Shown: positions 36,276-45,567, counted from the first letter of the stretch. The stretch: DNA of 64,000 nucleotides from Streptomyces sp. NBC_00224 (GCF_041435195.1 NZ_CP108106.1:5557501-5621500); one strand, 5' to 3'. The notes: generated by a model from the sequence alone, not told the origin. Made by a program: numbers and translations.

Positions 36276-36627
36276 GCGGGGCGCGGGTGAACGCCTGCGC
36301 GCCCCCGTGCGTACATCCGTACGTAAAACAGAACGGCGCCCGTCCTCTCCCCCGTGGGAAGACGGGCGCCGTCTGTCCCCCGTGGACGTAAGAGTCATGG
36401 ACGCGCCAAGGCGGCTACAAGGGAAGCCGGAGGCCTGTGGCGCGGAGGTGACCGTTCCGCAACTGTGTGTGCGTCGGGCAACAGCCGCCCCCGGGCGGCG
36501 GGGGCCTTGGTGACGGCACCCCGCGCCGATGGGAGGATGGGGGCCTAACAGGGACCAAGGGCGCGTCGGGGGGCGGCACGGTCCCGGGGGTGCATCGGGC
36601 ACGTATGGGGGGACAAGGGGGAAGCAC
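36276..36627. other. 352-bp intergenic region between the DUF3017 gene and an HTH gene
   Basis: It holds a terminator hairpin at 36333-36372 and then about 250 bp with no credible gene, presumably the promoter region of the helix-turn-helix gene. No repeats or strong promoter hexamers stand out. Confidence 0.5.
36333..36372. terminator. hairpin terminator
   Basis: 12-bp stem ACGGCGCCCGTC (36333-36344) paired with 36361-36372, loop 16 bases, 57 bp after the folD-DUF3017 operon. Confidence 0.8.
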
Positions 36628-37641
36628 ATGCCTCGCTGGAAGGCGCTGCCGGAAGAACTCGACCCGCAGGTCAGGGAGTTCGCGAGCCAGCTGCGCAGGC
36701 TGGTCGACCGCAGCGGACTGAGCCTCGCGGCGGTCGCCGACCGCACCGGCTACAGCAAGACCTCGTGGGAGCGCTATCTGGGCGGACGGCTGCTCGCGCC
36801 CAAGGGCGCGATCGTCGCGCTCGCCGAGGTCACCGGCACCAATCCCATCCATCTGACCACCATGTGGGAGCTGGCGGAGCGGGCCTGGAGCCGCGCCGAG
36901 ATGCGCCACGACCTGACCATGGAGCAGATCCGGATATCCCAGGCGCGGGCGGCGCTCGGCGAGTTCGGCCCGGCCCCCGGGGGCGGCGGGCCGCAGAGCC
37001 CGGTGTCCCAGCGCGCCGAGCCGCTGCCGACCGCGCCCCGGCCGTCCGGGCTCGGTGTGCCCGTGGCCGAGCCGGGCGCGGGCCGACGCGTGCCGCCGCA
37101 GGGCCCGAACCGGGGTCCGGGCGGCGGGGACGGCCGGGGGACCGGCGGGCGGCGCAGACTGGCGATGTTCGTGGCGGGCGTCGTCGGCGCGCTGCTCGTC
37201 ATCGCCGCGGCCGTGCTGCTCACCGATCTGGGTGGCGGCAGCGACGACAAGGCGGCCCCGACGCCCTCGCCGACGCCCAGCACCTCGGCGCCCTCGCTGC
37301 CCGCGGGAGTGAAGTGCGCCCGCGACAGCTGCACCGGGCAGGACCCGGAAGTGATGGGGTGCGGCGGCGCGTTCGCCAAGACCGTGTCGTCCGCGAGAAT
37401 CGGCGCCACGCTGATCCAGGTCCGCTACAGCCAGACCTGCCAGGCCGCCTGGGCCCGCATCCAGCAGGCCGCGCCCGGCGACAAGGTGCAGATCAGCGCG
37501 GGTACCACGGCGGGCGGGTCCGGGACGGTGGACGCGGACAAGGAGGCGTACACCAAGATGCTCGCGGTCGACGGCCCGACGTCGGCGAAGGCGTGCGCGA
37601 CCCTCGTCTCCGGCAAGAAGGGCTGCACGGTACGGCAGTGA
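36628..37641 (+). CDS. helix-turn-helix membrane protein with DUF2690-type domain
   Basis: 337 residues from an ATG at 36628 after AAGGGGG. The N-terminus holds an XRE-type helix-turn-helix (LRRLVDRSGLSLAAVADRTGYSKTSWERYLGG). A disordered linker and one membrane helix (MFVAGVVGALLVIAAAVLL) follow. The outer C-terminal domain has six cysteines in the spacing of the DUF2690 family (VKCARDSCTG, VMGCGGAF, SQTCQAAW, ACATL, KGCTV). This layout suggests a membrane-spanning regulator that links an outside signal to DNA binding. No target is apparent. Confidence 0.85.
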   Translation: MPRWKALPEELDPQVREFASQLRRLVDRSGLSLAAVADRTGYSKTSWERYLGGRLLAPKGAIVALAEVTGTNPIHLTTMWELAERAWSRAEMRHDLTMEQIRISQARAALGEFGPAPGGGGPQSPVSQRAEPLPTAPRPSGLGVPVAEPGAGRRVPPQGPNRGPGGGDGRGTGGRRRLAMFVAGVVGALLVIAAAVLLTDLGGGSDDKAAPTPSPTPSTSAPSLPAGVKCARDSCTGQDPEVMGCGGAFAKTVSSARIGATLIQVRYSQTCQAAWARIQQAAPGDKVQISAGTTAGGSGTVDADKEAYTKMLAVDGPTSAKACATLVSGKKGCTVRQ

Positions 37642-37724
37642 GCCGCCCGGAGGACGGGGTGAGGCGTCCCACAGGGGGGTGGGGGTTCGAGGTGGTCGGG
37701 GTCGGATAGCCTGACCGCTGGATG

Positions 37725-37802
37725 TCTCTTCACGTCAAGATTCAGTTCGGTCTCCCGCCCCGGGGGCCGGGGAGCACCGAGCCGGACCTTGACGTGAAGA
37801 GA
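37725..37802. promoter_or_regulatory. 15-bp perfect inverted repeat upstream of mdh
   Basis: TCTCTTCACGTCAAG at 37725-37739 and its exact complement at 37788-37802, 48 bp apart. Each arm is itself close to a palindrome around ACGT. The right copy contains TTGACG (37789-37794), a good -35 element with TAGGGG 18 bp downstream (37813-37818), so a protein bound there would block the mdh promoter. Either a pair of operator sites or a long leader hairpin. Confidence 0.7.
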
Positions 37803-37844
37803 TAGCCGGAACTAGGGGCAACCCCCCACCACCTGCTGTTCTAA

Positions 37845-38846
<1,002 letters not shown>

Positions 38847-38896
38847 GCCCGGTCTGATCCGAGCCTCCGCTCGAACACAGCCGTAACGCTGTAAAC

Positions 38897-38940
38897 ACCA
38901 CCCCCGGCAGCCTCAACAGGCGGCCGGGGGTGGTCTTTTT
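38897..38940 (+). terminator. mdh terminator with T-tract
   Basis: Stem ACCACCCCCGGC (38897-38908) with GCCGGGGGTGGT (38923-38934), followed by CTTTTT, a classical intrinsic terminator. Confidence 0.95.
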
Positions 38941-39036
38941 GGCGTACGACACGGAGGGTGCCCCTCCTCTACGCTGTGGCCTCCGTCACAGACAACTCGT
39001 CTGTGGGCATGGGGAGTTCGCTCATCGGGGGGACCG

Positions 39037-40731
39037 TTGACGCAGACCTACCTGCCGCAGCAGCCGGGCAGACCGGAGCCGGGCGGCCCGGCCGGTCCGA
39101 GGGCGCCCGGCACGAGCGAGGCCACCCGGCTGCTGTGTGCCGGCGCGTATCTCGACGGGGCCTTCCGCGACGCGGTCATCGACGAGCTGTACGTCCACGA
39201 GGAGCGCATCGCCGCCCCCTCGCTCGGCATCGACGCGGCGCGCGTGCTGGCGCACGCCCTGCGCGCCCGGCGCCTGGAGCTCGGCTGGTCCGCCGCCATC
39301 GTGCTGCTGTGGATCGTGGCCGTCCCGCTCACCCAGTGGCTGATCCTGCTCTACCTCCCGGCGTTCCTGCTGTTCACCCTGGCGGGCTGGATCCGGGGGC
39401 CCCTGGAGCGGCCGCTCTGGTACCGCAGGATCGCCGCCTGGTACGTGCGCTGGACCGGGTGGGCGTTCTACCTGTGGGCCCTGGTGATCCTCCTGGGCCC
39501 CGCCCTGGAGGGCGGTTCGGCCGGGCTCCCGGGGCTGTTCGGGCCCCTCGGCAGCCGTCCGTCGGGCGACGAGCGCATCCAGGCCTGGTGCGCGCTGGTG
39601 CTGCCGCTGCTGCTCGCGTGGGCGGTCGCCATGCAGCGCGGCCAGTTCGCCAAGTCGCTCACCGAGGAGCTGTCCAGACCCCGGTTCCCGGGGCTCGACG
39701 CCGACCCGGCCGAGGCGGCGGACGGCGTCCGCTTCCGGCGCCTGTCCCGCCGCATCCGCGCCGAGCAGCACGCGCCGCTGGTGCTCTACCGCGTCGCCAA
39801 CCCGTTCTGCGGCGCCGGACGGCCGTACGAGCCGTGGTCCCTCTCCGTCGAGCTGCGGCCCGGAAAGGACCGGGAGCCGGACCCGCTCGACAACAGCGCG
39901 ATCCTGCGCCGGATCGTCCCGCTCCTGGAGGCGCTGCGCGTCCCGTCCCCGCACGGCTCGCCGGAGCTCGCCGACGCGGTCCGCGACCGGCTGCGGGACC
40001 TGGAGCTCGACGAGATCGTGTTCCTGCCGGTCGTCGGGCTGCCGACCCGCGCCGACGCCCCGTACACCGCCCGCGCCTTCGAGGAGCACCGCGCGCACGC
40101 GATCGAGGAGGGCGGCGAGACCCGGCGGCACTTCCTGCGGATCCGGGTCGGCGGCTGGGGCGAGGAGATCGTCACCACGGTCTTCGTGCGGGTCCACACC
40201 CAGGGCGGGATGCTGATGCTGGAGGTCGCCCCGCACGTGCTGCGCCCGGTGAAGCAGCTGTACCAGGACGCCGACCGGGTCGCCCACCGCTACCGGCACA
40301 ACAACCGCTTCGGCAAGGCCGCCTGGGCGATGGGGCACACCCCGGCCGCCGCCGGGCGCGCGGTGCTCACGCTGTGGCGCGGGGCTGTGTCGCTGTGGCG
40401 GCTGGCCACCGGAGGGCACGGCCGGGCGCTGCCGGAGGGTCCGGTCCGGGCGGTGCGCGAGCTCGGCTCCGACAACGACGCCTCGCTCTTCCAGGAGATG
40501 GACGTCAGCCGCTATCTGAAGTCGATTCAGGACCGGGTGAACAACGGGGTGCGGCTCGCGCTCCAGGAGGCGGGCTGGGAGACGGACGAGTTCGTCCAGA
40601 AGATCGTCAACGTCGCCGAGGGGGCGACGTTCATCGAGACCGCCAAGGGAGCCATCGCCATCGGCAACCGCAACACGGTGGTCAACCGAACGGGCAGAGC
40701 GGGAACGGGAGGCGGCCGTGGCGACGGATGA
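39037..40731 (+). CDS. membrane protein ending in a RHIM/amyloid-like motif
   Basis: 564 residues from a TTG at 39037 behind a GGGGGG site. The N-terminal soluble part (EATRLLCAGAYLDGAFRDAVIDELYVHEERIAAPSLGID) precedes hydrophobic segments near residues 83-118, 135-156 and 187-203. A large soluble domain follows (FRRLSRRIRAEQHAPLVLYRV, LRIRVGGWGEEIVTTVFVRVHTQGG). The C-terminus reads KGAIAIGNRNTVVNRTG (motif at residues 539-550). The same motif starts the protein of the overlapping next gene. I recognise no enzyme family. Upstream, TACGCT near 38970 is a possible -10 site. Likely a membrane sensor that recruits its neighbour through the shared motif (inference). Confidence 0.78.
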   Translation: MTQTYLPQQPGRPEPGGPAGPRAPGTSEATRLLCAGAYLDGAFRDAVIDELYVHEERIAAPSLGIDAARVLAHALRARRLELGWSAAIVLLWIVAVPLTQWLILLYLPAFLLFTLAGWIRGPLERPLWYRRIAAWYVRWTGWAFYLWALVILLGPALEGGSAGLPGLFGPLGSRPSGDERIQAWCALVLPLLLAWAVAMQRGQFAKSLTEELSRPRFPGLDADPAEAADGVRFRRLSRRIRAEQHAPLVLYRVANPFCGAGRPYEPWSLSVELRPGKDREPDPLDNSAILRRIVPLLEALRVPSPHGSPELADAVRDRLRDLELDEIVFLPVVGLPTRADAPYTARAFEEHRAHAIEEGGETRRHFLRIRVGGWGEEIVTTVFVRVHTQGGMLMLEVAPHVLRPVKQLYQDADRVAHRYRHNNRFGKAAWAMGHTPAAAGRAVLTLWRGAVSLWRLATGGHGRALPEGPVRAVRELGSDNDASLFQEMDVSRYLKSIQDRVNNGVRLALQEAGWETDEFVQKIVNVAEGATFIETAKGAIAIGNRNTVVNRTGRAGTGGGRGDG

Positions 40732-40820
40732 CGGACAGGGGAAGCGGCGGAGCGGGATCAGCATCGGCAGTGTGGTGGGCGCGATGGCCATCGGCGACCA
40801 CAACACCGTGACCAACCAGC
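40651..40820 (+). other. matched motif pair across the gene junction
   Basis: AIAIGNRNTVVN (encoded at 40651-40686) and AMAIGDHNTVTNQ (40781-40819) lie 94 bp apart, at the C-terminus of one protein and the N-terminus of the next. Codons differ at several synonymous positions, so the peptide rather than the DNA appears conserved. The pattern AIGxxN resembles the RHIM core (I/V-Q-I/V-G-x-x-N) with Gln replaced by Ala. Confidence 0.7.
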
Positions 40821-41095
40821 AGGGCGGCGCGCCGGCCGACCCAGCGCAGGCCGAACTCCTCGAAGCCATCCGGGAGTTGCGCACCGACCTCGCCCGGGTC
40901 GTCGAGGGCGAGCGCACCCGGGCACTCGACGGCGCGGCGGCCGACGCGGAGGCCGAGATCGCCTCGGCGGGCGCGGCGAGCCCGGGGCGCCTGGCCCGGC
41001 TGCGCCAGGCGCTCGCCGACGCGGAGGGCCTCACCGGCGTCCTCGCCTCGGCGGCCGCCGTCGGCCGGACGGTCGCCACGCTCCTGGGCGGCTGA
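40718..41095 (+). CDS. small helical protein beginning with the RHIM/amyloid-like motif (DUF5955-like)
   Basis: 125 residues from a GTG at 40718, overlapping the preceding gene by 14 bp. After a charged start, ISIGSVVGAMAIGDHNTVTNQ (residues 14-34) matches the C-terminus of the previous protein. The rest is predicted helical: ELLEAIRELRTDLARVVEGERTRAL, RLARLRQALADAEG, and a last Ala/Val/Leu-rich helix (VLASAAAVGRTVATLLGG) that could insert into membranes. I recall similar proteins as DUF5955. The layout of an adhesion motif plus a small helical bundle is that of effectors in amyloid-signalling pairs; this role is inferred. Confidence 0.75.
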   Translation: MATDDGQGKRRSGISIGSVVGAMAIGDHNTVTNQQGGAPADPAQAELLEAIRELRTDLARVVEGERTRALDGAAADAEAEIASAGAASPGRLARLRQALADAEGLTGVLASAAAVGRTVATLLGG

Positions 41096-41098
41096 GCC

Positions 41099-42112
41099 AT
41101 GAGCGCACGCCGTGGCGGGGGCGCCCACTGGAACGACGAGACGCAGAGCTGGGAGCAGGGCGGACCCCCGCCGCGCCGGGGCGCCGGATCGGCTCCCCGG
41201 CCACCGGACCCGCCCGCCGCCCCGCCCTCGTCGCCGCCGATGTTCGGGGCGCCGGGGTCGCCACAGCCCCCGCCGCCGGAGCCGCCGGGGTCCGCGCCGG
41301 CCTGGCTGAGCCCGGGGTCCGGGCCGTCGCCGGGCGCGTACCACGAGGCGGAGACCCAGGGGGCGTACGAGCTGCCGCGCGATCCGGCGCACCCGCCCCC
41401 GTACGCGCCACTGGACCCGGGGCGGCGCAGGCAGCGGGCGATCGTCGCGGCGGTCGCGGCCGCCGTCCTCGCGGGCGGTCTGGCCGGCGGCTGGCTGATG
41501 TGGGGCAGGGACGACGGCTCCGGGAGCGGGGGAGTGGCGGGTGCCTCGTCCTCCGCGTCGGCGGGGACCGACCCCTCCGGGACACCGACGGACAGCCCGA
41601 CGGACACACCCACCGACACGGCCACGGACACGCCCACCGACAGCGCGTCGCCCGGGACGGGCGCCGCCGCCGTGCCGGACGGCTTCCGCCAGGTGGAGGA
41701 CCCGCTCGGCTGGAGCGTCGCCGTACCGGCCACCTGGACCCGTACCGAGGAGCGCGGCAGCGCCCTCTACCGCTCGCCCGACGAGCGGTATCTGCTCCAG
41801 ATGTTCCGGCTGACGGAACCGGGGATCACCCCGTACGAGGCGCTGCGCATCACCTCGGACAATCTCGCCGCCCAGCGCGGGTACCAGCAGATCTCGCTGC
41901 GCCGGATGGCCGAGGTGACCACCACGGACGCGGCCGAGCTGGTCTACGCGTACAACCGCACCGTCCAGACCGACCGCATCCAGGGCATCGCCCGCTCCTT
42001 CGTCGCCGGGAACGGGGTGCCGTACACGGTGCTGGTGTACGGCCCCGACGAGGACTGGCCCGCCCAGCTCGGCGTCCTGAACGCGGTGCTCGGCACGTTC
42101 ACGCCGGACTGA
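41099..42112 (+). CDS. single-pass membrane protein with extracellular domain
   Basis: 337 residues, ATG three bases after the preceding stop codon, so part of the same operon. A Pro-rich cytosolic N-terminus (~100 residues) is followed by one helix (AIVAAVAAAVLAGGLAGGWLMW), a Ser/Thr/Asp-Pro spacer (PTDSPTDTPTDTATDTPTD) and a globular outer domain (DGFRQVEDPLGWSVAVPATWTRTEERG to LGVLNAVLGTFTPD). The outer domain resembles those on some Streptomyces Ser/Thr kinases and lipoproteins, with no catalytic motif. It may sense or anchor for the motif-bearing pair upstream. Confidence 0.8.
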   Translation: MSARRGGGAHWNDETQSWEQGGPPPRRGAGSAPRPPDPPAAPPSSPPMFGAPGSPQPPPPEPPGSAPAWLSPGSGPSPGAYHEAETQGAYELPRDPAHPPPYAPLDPGRRRQRAIVAAVAAAVLAGGLAGGWLMWGRDDGSGSGGVAGASSSASAGTDPSGTPTDSPTDTPTDTATDTPTDSASPGTGAAAVPDGFRQVEDPLGWSVAVPATWTRTEERGSALYRSPDERYLLQMFRLTEPGITPYEALRITSDNLAAQRGYQQISLRRMAEVTTTDAAELVYAYNRTVQTDRIQGIARSFVAGNGVPYTVLVYGPDEDWPAQLGVLNAVLGTFTPD

Positions 42113-42132
42113 GAGCGGGCGGGCCCCCGGGC

Positions 42133-42861
42133 TCAGCCGGTGCGCAGCTGCTCCGCGACCTCCCGTACCGCCTTCATCGCGCGGCGCTGCAGGAGCGGCC
42201 CGAACGTGATGCGGGCGGCGCCCAGTTCGCCCAGGCGGCGCGGGGTCGGGCCGTCCGCGAGCGCGACCTGGTTGACCGGGGCGGGCACGGCGGCGGCGAT
42301 CTTCGGCAGATGGTCGGCGGGCGCCCCGTACGGGTAGACGCAGTCGGCGCCCGCCGCCACGTACGCGCGCGCCCGCGCGATCGTCGCGTCCAGGTCGGTG
42401 ACGCCCTCGATGTACGTGTCCACGCGCGCGTTGATGAAGAGCCGGTCCCCGGCCTCCGCGCGCACCTCCGCCAGCCAGTCGGCGTGGCGCGCCGGGTCCT
42501 TGAGGGCGCCGCCGGCCGAGTCCTCCAGGTTGCAGCCGACCGCGCCGGTGTCGAGCAGCCGGGCCACCAGCTCCTTGGGGGTCAGGCCGTAGCCGCCCTC
42601 GACATCCGCCGAGACGGGCACGGAGACGGCCCGGACGATCCGGGCGACCGCCGCGAACATCTCGTCCCCGGGCGTCTCGCCGTCCGCGTAGCCCAGCGAC
42701 GCGGCGACCCCCGCGCTCGGCGTGGCGAGCGCGGGGAAGCCCGCCTCCTCGAAGACCCGGGCGCTGGCCGCGTCCCACGGGCCGGGCAGGATCAGGGGGT
42801 CGCCCGGGGCGCGCCCGTGGTGCAGGGCGCGGAAGGAGGCGACGGGGGTCAGCTGTGCCAT
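42133..42861 (-). CDS. isocitrate lyase / PEP mutase family enzyme
   Basis: 242 residues from an ATG at 42861. A TIM-barrel protein of the PEP mutase/oxaloacetate decarboxylase family: LILPGPWDAASARVFEEAGFPALATPSAGVA, the metal-binding DVEGGYGLTPKE, then NLEDSAGG and FINARVDTY. Such enzymes make or break C-C or C-P bonds of alpha-keto acids; the exact substrate cannot be told. It overlaps the upstream AhpD-like gene by 13 bp, and all three leftward genes form one operon. Confidence 0.88.
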   Translation of the reverse strand: MAQLTPVASFRALHHGRAPGDPLILPGPWDAASARVFEEAGFPALATPSAGVAASLGYADGETPGDEMFAAVARIVRAVSVPVSADVEGGYGLTPKELVARLLDTGAVGCNLEDSAGGALKDPARHADWLAEVRAEAGDRLFINARVDTYIEGVTDLDATIARARAYVAAGADCVYPYGAPADHLPKIAAAVPAPVNQVALADGPTPRRLGELGAARITFGPLLQRRAMKAVREVAEQLRTG

Positions 42862-43298
42862 TCGGTCTCTCCGGGTGCGGTGCGCCGGGCCACCATCAGC
42901 CGGTTCCAGCTGTTGATGGCGGTGATCGCGGCGATCAGGTGGGCCAGTTGGGTCTCGTCGAAGTGCTTGGCCGCCAGCTCGTACAGCTCGTCGGGAACGA
43001 AACCGTCGGTCAGAACCGTTATGCCCTCGGTGAGGGCGAGGGCCGCACGCTCGCGTTCGCTGAAGCGGTCGCCCGCCTCCCGCCAGGCCGCGACGAGATC
43101 GAGCCGTCCCTCGGTCTCGCCGTGGTCGCGCGCGAGGTCGAGGTGCATGTCGAGGCAGAACGCGCAGTGGTTGAGCTGCGAGGCGCGGACCATGACCAGC
43201 TCCGTCAGGGTCGGGTCGAGCGCCTTCTTGGCGGCCGCGCTCACGCCCGCGAGCGCCCGGTAGACCTCCTGCGGAACCTGCCAGGCGCGCGCCGTCAC
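42849..43298 (-). CDS. carboxymuconolactone decarboxylase / AhpD-like protein (second copy)
   Basis: 149 residues from a GTG at 43298 that overlaps the preceding stop (GTGA). The AhpD signature ExxxCxxCxxxH is intact: ELVMVRASQLNHCAFCLDMH. Such proteins are thiol peroxidase-type antioxidants. It is a paralogue of the gene directly upstream, sharing the ITVLTDGFVPDE and HLIAAIT.INxWNR segments. Confidence 0.9.
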   Translation of the reverse strand: MTARAWQVPQEVYRALAGVSAAAKKALDPTLTELVMVRASQLNHCAFCLDMHLDLARDHGETEGRLDLVAAWREAGDRFSERERAALALTEGITVLTDGFVPDELYELAAKHFDETQLAHLIAAITAINSWNRLMVARRTAPGETEWHS

Positions 43299-43822
43299 TT
43301 GTACATCCCCGGGGTGTAGTGGCCCGGGGTCATCCGGGTGGAGACGCCGATGCGGTTCCAGGCGTTGATCACCGTGATGGCGGCGATCAGATGGCCCAGC
43401 TCGGTCGCGTCGAACTGCGCGGCGGCCTTCGCGTACACCTCGTCCGGCACGAAGCCGTCGGTGAGGACGGTGATCGCCTCGGTCAGCTCGATCGCCGCCA
43501 GCTCCTTCTCGGTGTAGAAGTGCTGCGACTCGCCCCAGGCGTTGAGCTGCACGATGCGCTCGACCGACTCGCCCGCCGCGAGCGCGTCCTTGGTGTGCAT
43601 GTCGAGGCAGAACGCGCAGTGGTTGAGCTGCGAGGCACGGATCTTGACCAGCTCGTGGATCACCGGGTCCACCCCGCGCCCGGCCGCGGCCTCCAGCTTG
43701 ACCATGGCCTTGTAGACCTCGGGGGCGGCCTTGGCCCAGTGCAGCCGGGGGGACTGCTCGGCCGCGTAAGGCGCGTCCTTGCTCTCGTCGCTCTCGCTCA
43801 CCGTGTTCCCGTTCGTCGTCAT
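43295..43822 (-). CDS. carboxymuconolactone decarboxylase / AhpD-like protein (first copy)
   Basis: 175 residues from an ATG at 43822; a GTG at 43843 is in frame. ELVKIRASQLNHCAFCLDMH carries the redox cysteines and proton-relay His of AhpD-like proteins. There is no ribosome-binding site, and a TACCGT hexamer lies seven bases before the ATG, so the message may be leaderless. First gene of the leftward operon, divergent from the MocR regulator gene, which probably controls it. Confidence 0.88.
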   Translation of the reverse strand: MTTNGNTVSESDESKDAPYAAEQSPRLHWAKAAPEVYKAMVKLEAAAGRGVDPVIHELVKIRASQLNHCAFCLDMHTKDALAAGESVERIVQLNAWGESQHFYTEKELAAIELTEAITVLTDGFVPDEVYAKAAAQFDATELGHLIAAITVINAWNRIGVSTRMTPGHYTPGMYK

Positions 43823-43829
43823 GGAAGTG

Positions 43830-43861
43830 ACGGTACGCGGCACATGTCACACGGGTATGGT
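43830..43861. promoter_or_regulatory. overlapping divergent, probably leaderless promoters
   Basis: On the minus strand, TACCGT (43830-43835) lies 7 bp before the ATG at 43822. On the plus strand, TATGGT (43856-43861) lies 8 bp before the ATG at 43870. With only 47 bp between the genes, the -35 region of each promoter must overlap the other's -10, so the promoters compete. This is typical for a MocR gene regulating its divergent neighbours. Confidence 0.55.
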
Positions 43862-43869
43862 CCATTTTC

Positions 43870-45291
43870 ATGGTGGAATCCTGGGCCACTTCCTCCGGAA
43901 CTCTGGCCGAAGTCTTCGGTGTCGACCTCCATGTGGAGGTGGGCGCGGGCGGGCTGCGCGCCGGCCTCATGGACGCGCTGCGCGAAGCCGTACGCGGCGG
44001 CCGGCTGGCCCCCGGCGCCCGGCTGCCCTCGTCGCGCTCGCTCGCAGCGGACCTGGGCGTCGCGCGCAACACGGTGGCCGACGCGTACGCCGAACTCGTC
44101 GCCGAGGGCTGGCTCACCGCCCGCCAGGGCTCCGGGACCCGGGTCGCCCAGCGGACCGCGCCGCGCCGCCCCCAGCCGTCCGGGCCCCGGCACCCGGCGC
44201 GCCGCACCCCCGCGTACAGCCTGATCGCGGGCAGCCCCGACCTGGCGTCCTTTCCGCGCGCCGAGTGGCTGAAGGCGTCCCGGCGGGCGCTGACGGCCGC
44301 GCCCCACGAGGCCTTCGGCTACGGCGACCCGCGCGGCCGCATCGAGCTGCGCACGGTGCTGGCCGACTATCTGGCGCGGGCGCGCGGGGTCCACGCGGAC
44401 CCCGAGCGGATCGTCGTCTGCGCGGGCTTCGTGCACGGCCTGATGCTGCTCGGGCGGGTGCTGCGGGTGTGCCGGGTCCGCGAGATCGGCGTCGAGTCGT
44501 ACGGCCTCGATGTGCACCGGGACCTGCTGGCGCGGGCGGGCCTGCGCACCCCGCCACTGCCGTTCGACGAACACGGCACGCTGACGGGCGAGTTGGGGGA
44601 GTCGAAGGGCCTGGGGGCGGTTCTCCTCACCCCCGCGCACCAATTCCCCGTCGGGGTCGCGCTGCCGCCGGAGCGGCGCGCCGCGGTCGTCGACTGGGCG
44701 CGGGCCACGGACGGGCTGATCCTGGAGGACGACTACGACGGCGAGTTCCGCTACGACCGCCAGCCCGTCGGCGCGCTCCAGGGCCTCGACCCCGAGCACG
44801 TCGTCTACCTCGGCACGGCCAGCAAGTCGCTCGCGCCCGGGCTGCGGCTGGCGTGGATGGTGCTGCCCGAACGGCTGGCGGGGGAGGTGGCGGAGGCGAA
44901 GGGGGACGTGGACTGGTCGTGCGGCGCGCTCGACCAGCTCACCCTCGCCGAATTCATCGCCTCGGGCGCGTACGACCGCCATGTGCGGGGGATGCGGCTG
45001 CGCTACCGGCGCCGGCGCGACCAGTTGGTGGCGGCGCTGGCCGAGCGGGCGCCGGAGGTCCGCGTCAGCGGGATCGCGGCGGGCCTGCACGCGGTCCTGG
45101 AGCTGCCTCCGGGCACCGAGCGCGCGGTGATCCAGGCCGCGGCCTGGCAGGGCCTGGCCCTCCAGGGCCTCTCCGCCTTCCGCCACCCCCGCACACCGGC
45201 GGCCCGGGACGCGCTGGTGGTGGGGTATGCGGCGCCGGCGGACAGTGGGTGGGCGGGGGCGCTGGATGCGCTGTGCAGGGTGTTGCCGTAG
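43870..45291 (+). CDS. MocR/PdxR-family transcription regulator (GntR-aminotransferase fusion)
   Basis: 473 residues. The N-terminal GntR winged helix (LMDALREAVRGGRLAPGARLPSSRSLAADLGVARNTVADAYAEL) is joined to a class I aminotransferase-like domain, with the PLP lysine in GTASKSLAPGLRLAW and the cofactor Asp in LEDDYDGEFRYDR. MocR proteins sense PLP or an amine substrate. The target is likely the divergent AhpD/AhpD/PEP-mutase operon 47 bp away. Confidence 0.93.
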   Translation: MVESWATSSGTLAEVFGVDLHVEVGAGGLRAGLMDALREAVRGGRLAPGARLPSSRSLAADLGVARNTVADAYAELVAEGWLTARQGSGTRVAQRTAPRRPQPSGPRHPARRTPAYSLIAGSPDLASFPRAEWLKASRRALTAAPHEAFGYGDPRGRIELRTVLADYLARARGVHADPERIVVCAGFVHGLMLLGRVLRVCRVREIGVESYGLDVHRDLLARAGLRTPPLPFDEHGTLTGELGESKGLGAVLLTPAHQFPVGVALPPERRAAVVDWARATDGLILEDDYDGEFRYDRQPVGALQGLDPEHVVYLGTASKSLAPGLRLAWMVLPERLAGEVAEAKGDVDWSCGALDQLTLAEFIASGAYDRHVRGMRLRYRRRRDQLVAALAERAPEVRVSGIAAGLHAVLELPPGTERAVIQAAAWQGLALQGLSAFRHPRTPAARDALVVGYAAPADSGWAGALDALCRVLP

Positions 45292-45567
45292 GCCTTCGGG
45301 GGCGGCGATTCGGCTGCGGGTTCGGTGGGGCTGGTCGCGCAGTTCCCCGCGCCCCTTAGGTAACTCCGGCTGCTCCGCCGTGCGAGGGGCCCGGGCACTT
45401 TCAGCCTCTCCGGCGTTTGAGGAGCGGGGTCCGGGGCGGAGCCCCGAAGCGGGGTGCAGGGGCCGCAGGCCCCGCAAAAGGGGGTCCGGGGGCGCAGCCC
45501 CCGGGAAACGAGCCTCCACCCCCCACCCACCCCCGGAGGGTTTAGGGAAGGGGCGGGGAGGGGCCAC
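45292..45567. repeat. repeat-filled convergent region; dispersed 3'-UTR repeat copy B at 45449-45564
   Basis: This 276-bp gap between convergent genes is a mosaic of Streptomyces repeats: a CGCGCAGTTCCCCGCGCCCC arm (45338-45357) also found in the 16.6-kb inverted repeat, a CTCCGGCGTTTGAGGAGCGGGG module followed by a GTCCGGGGCGGAGCCCCG hairpin, then copy B of the GCGGGGTGCAGGGG module. Copy B ends three bases before the stop codon of the DMT gene. Hairpins within could terminate both genes. Confidence 0.75.

Noticed and set aside
36307..36513. Short open frames in the gap before the HTH gene
   Set aside because: They span the terminator hairpin and show no coding character or ribosome-binding site.
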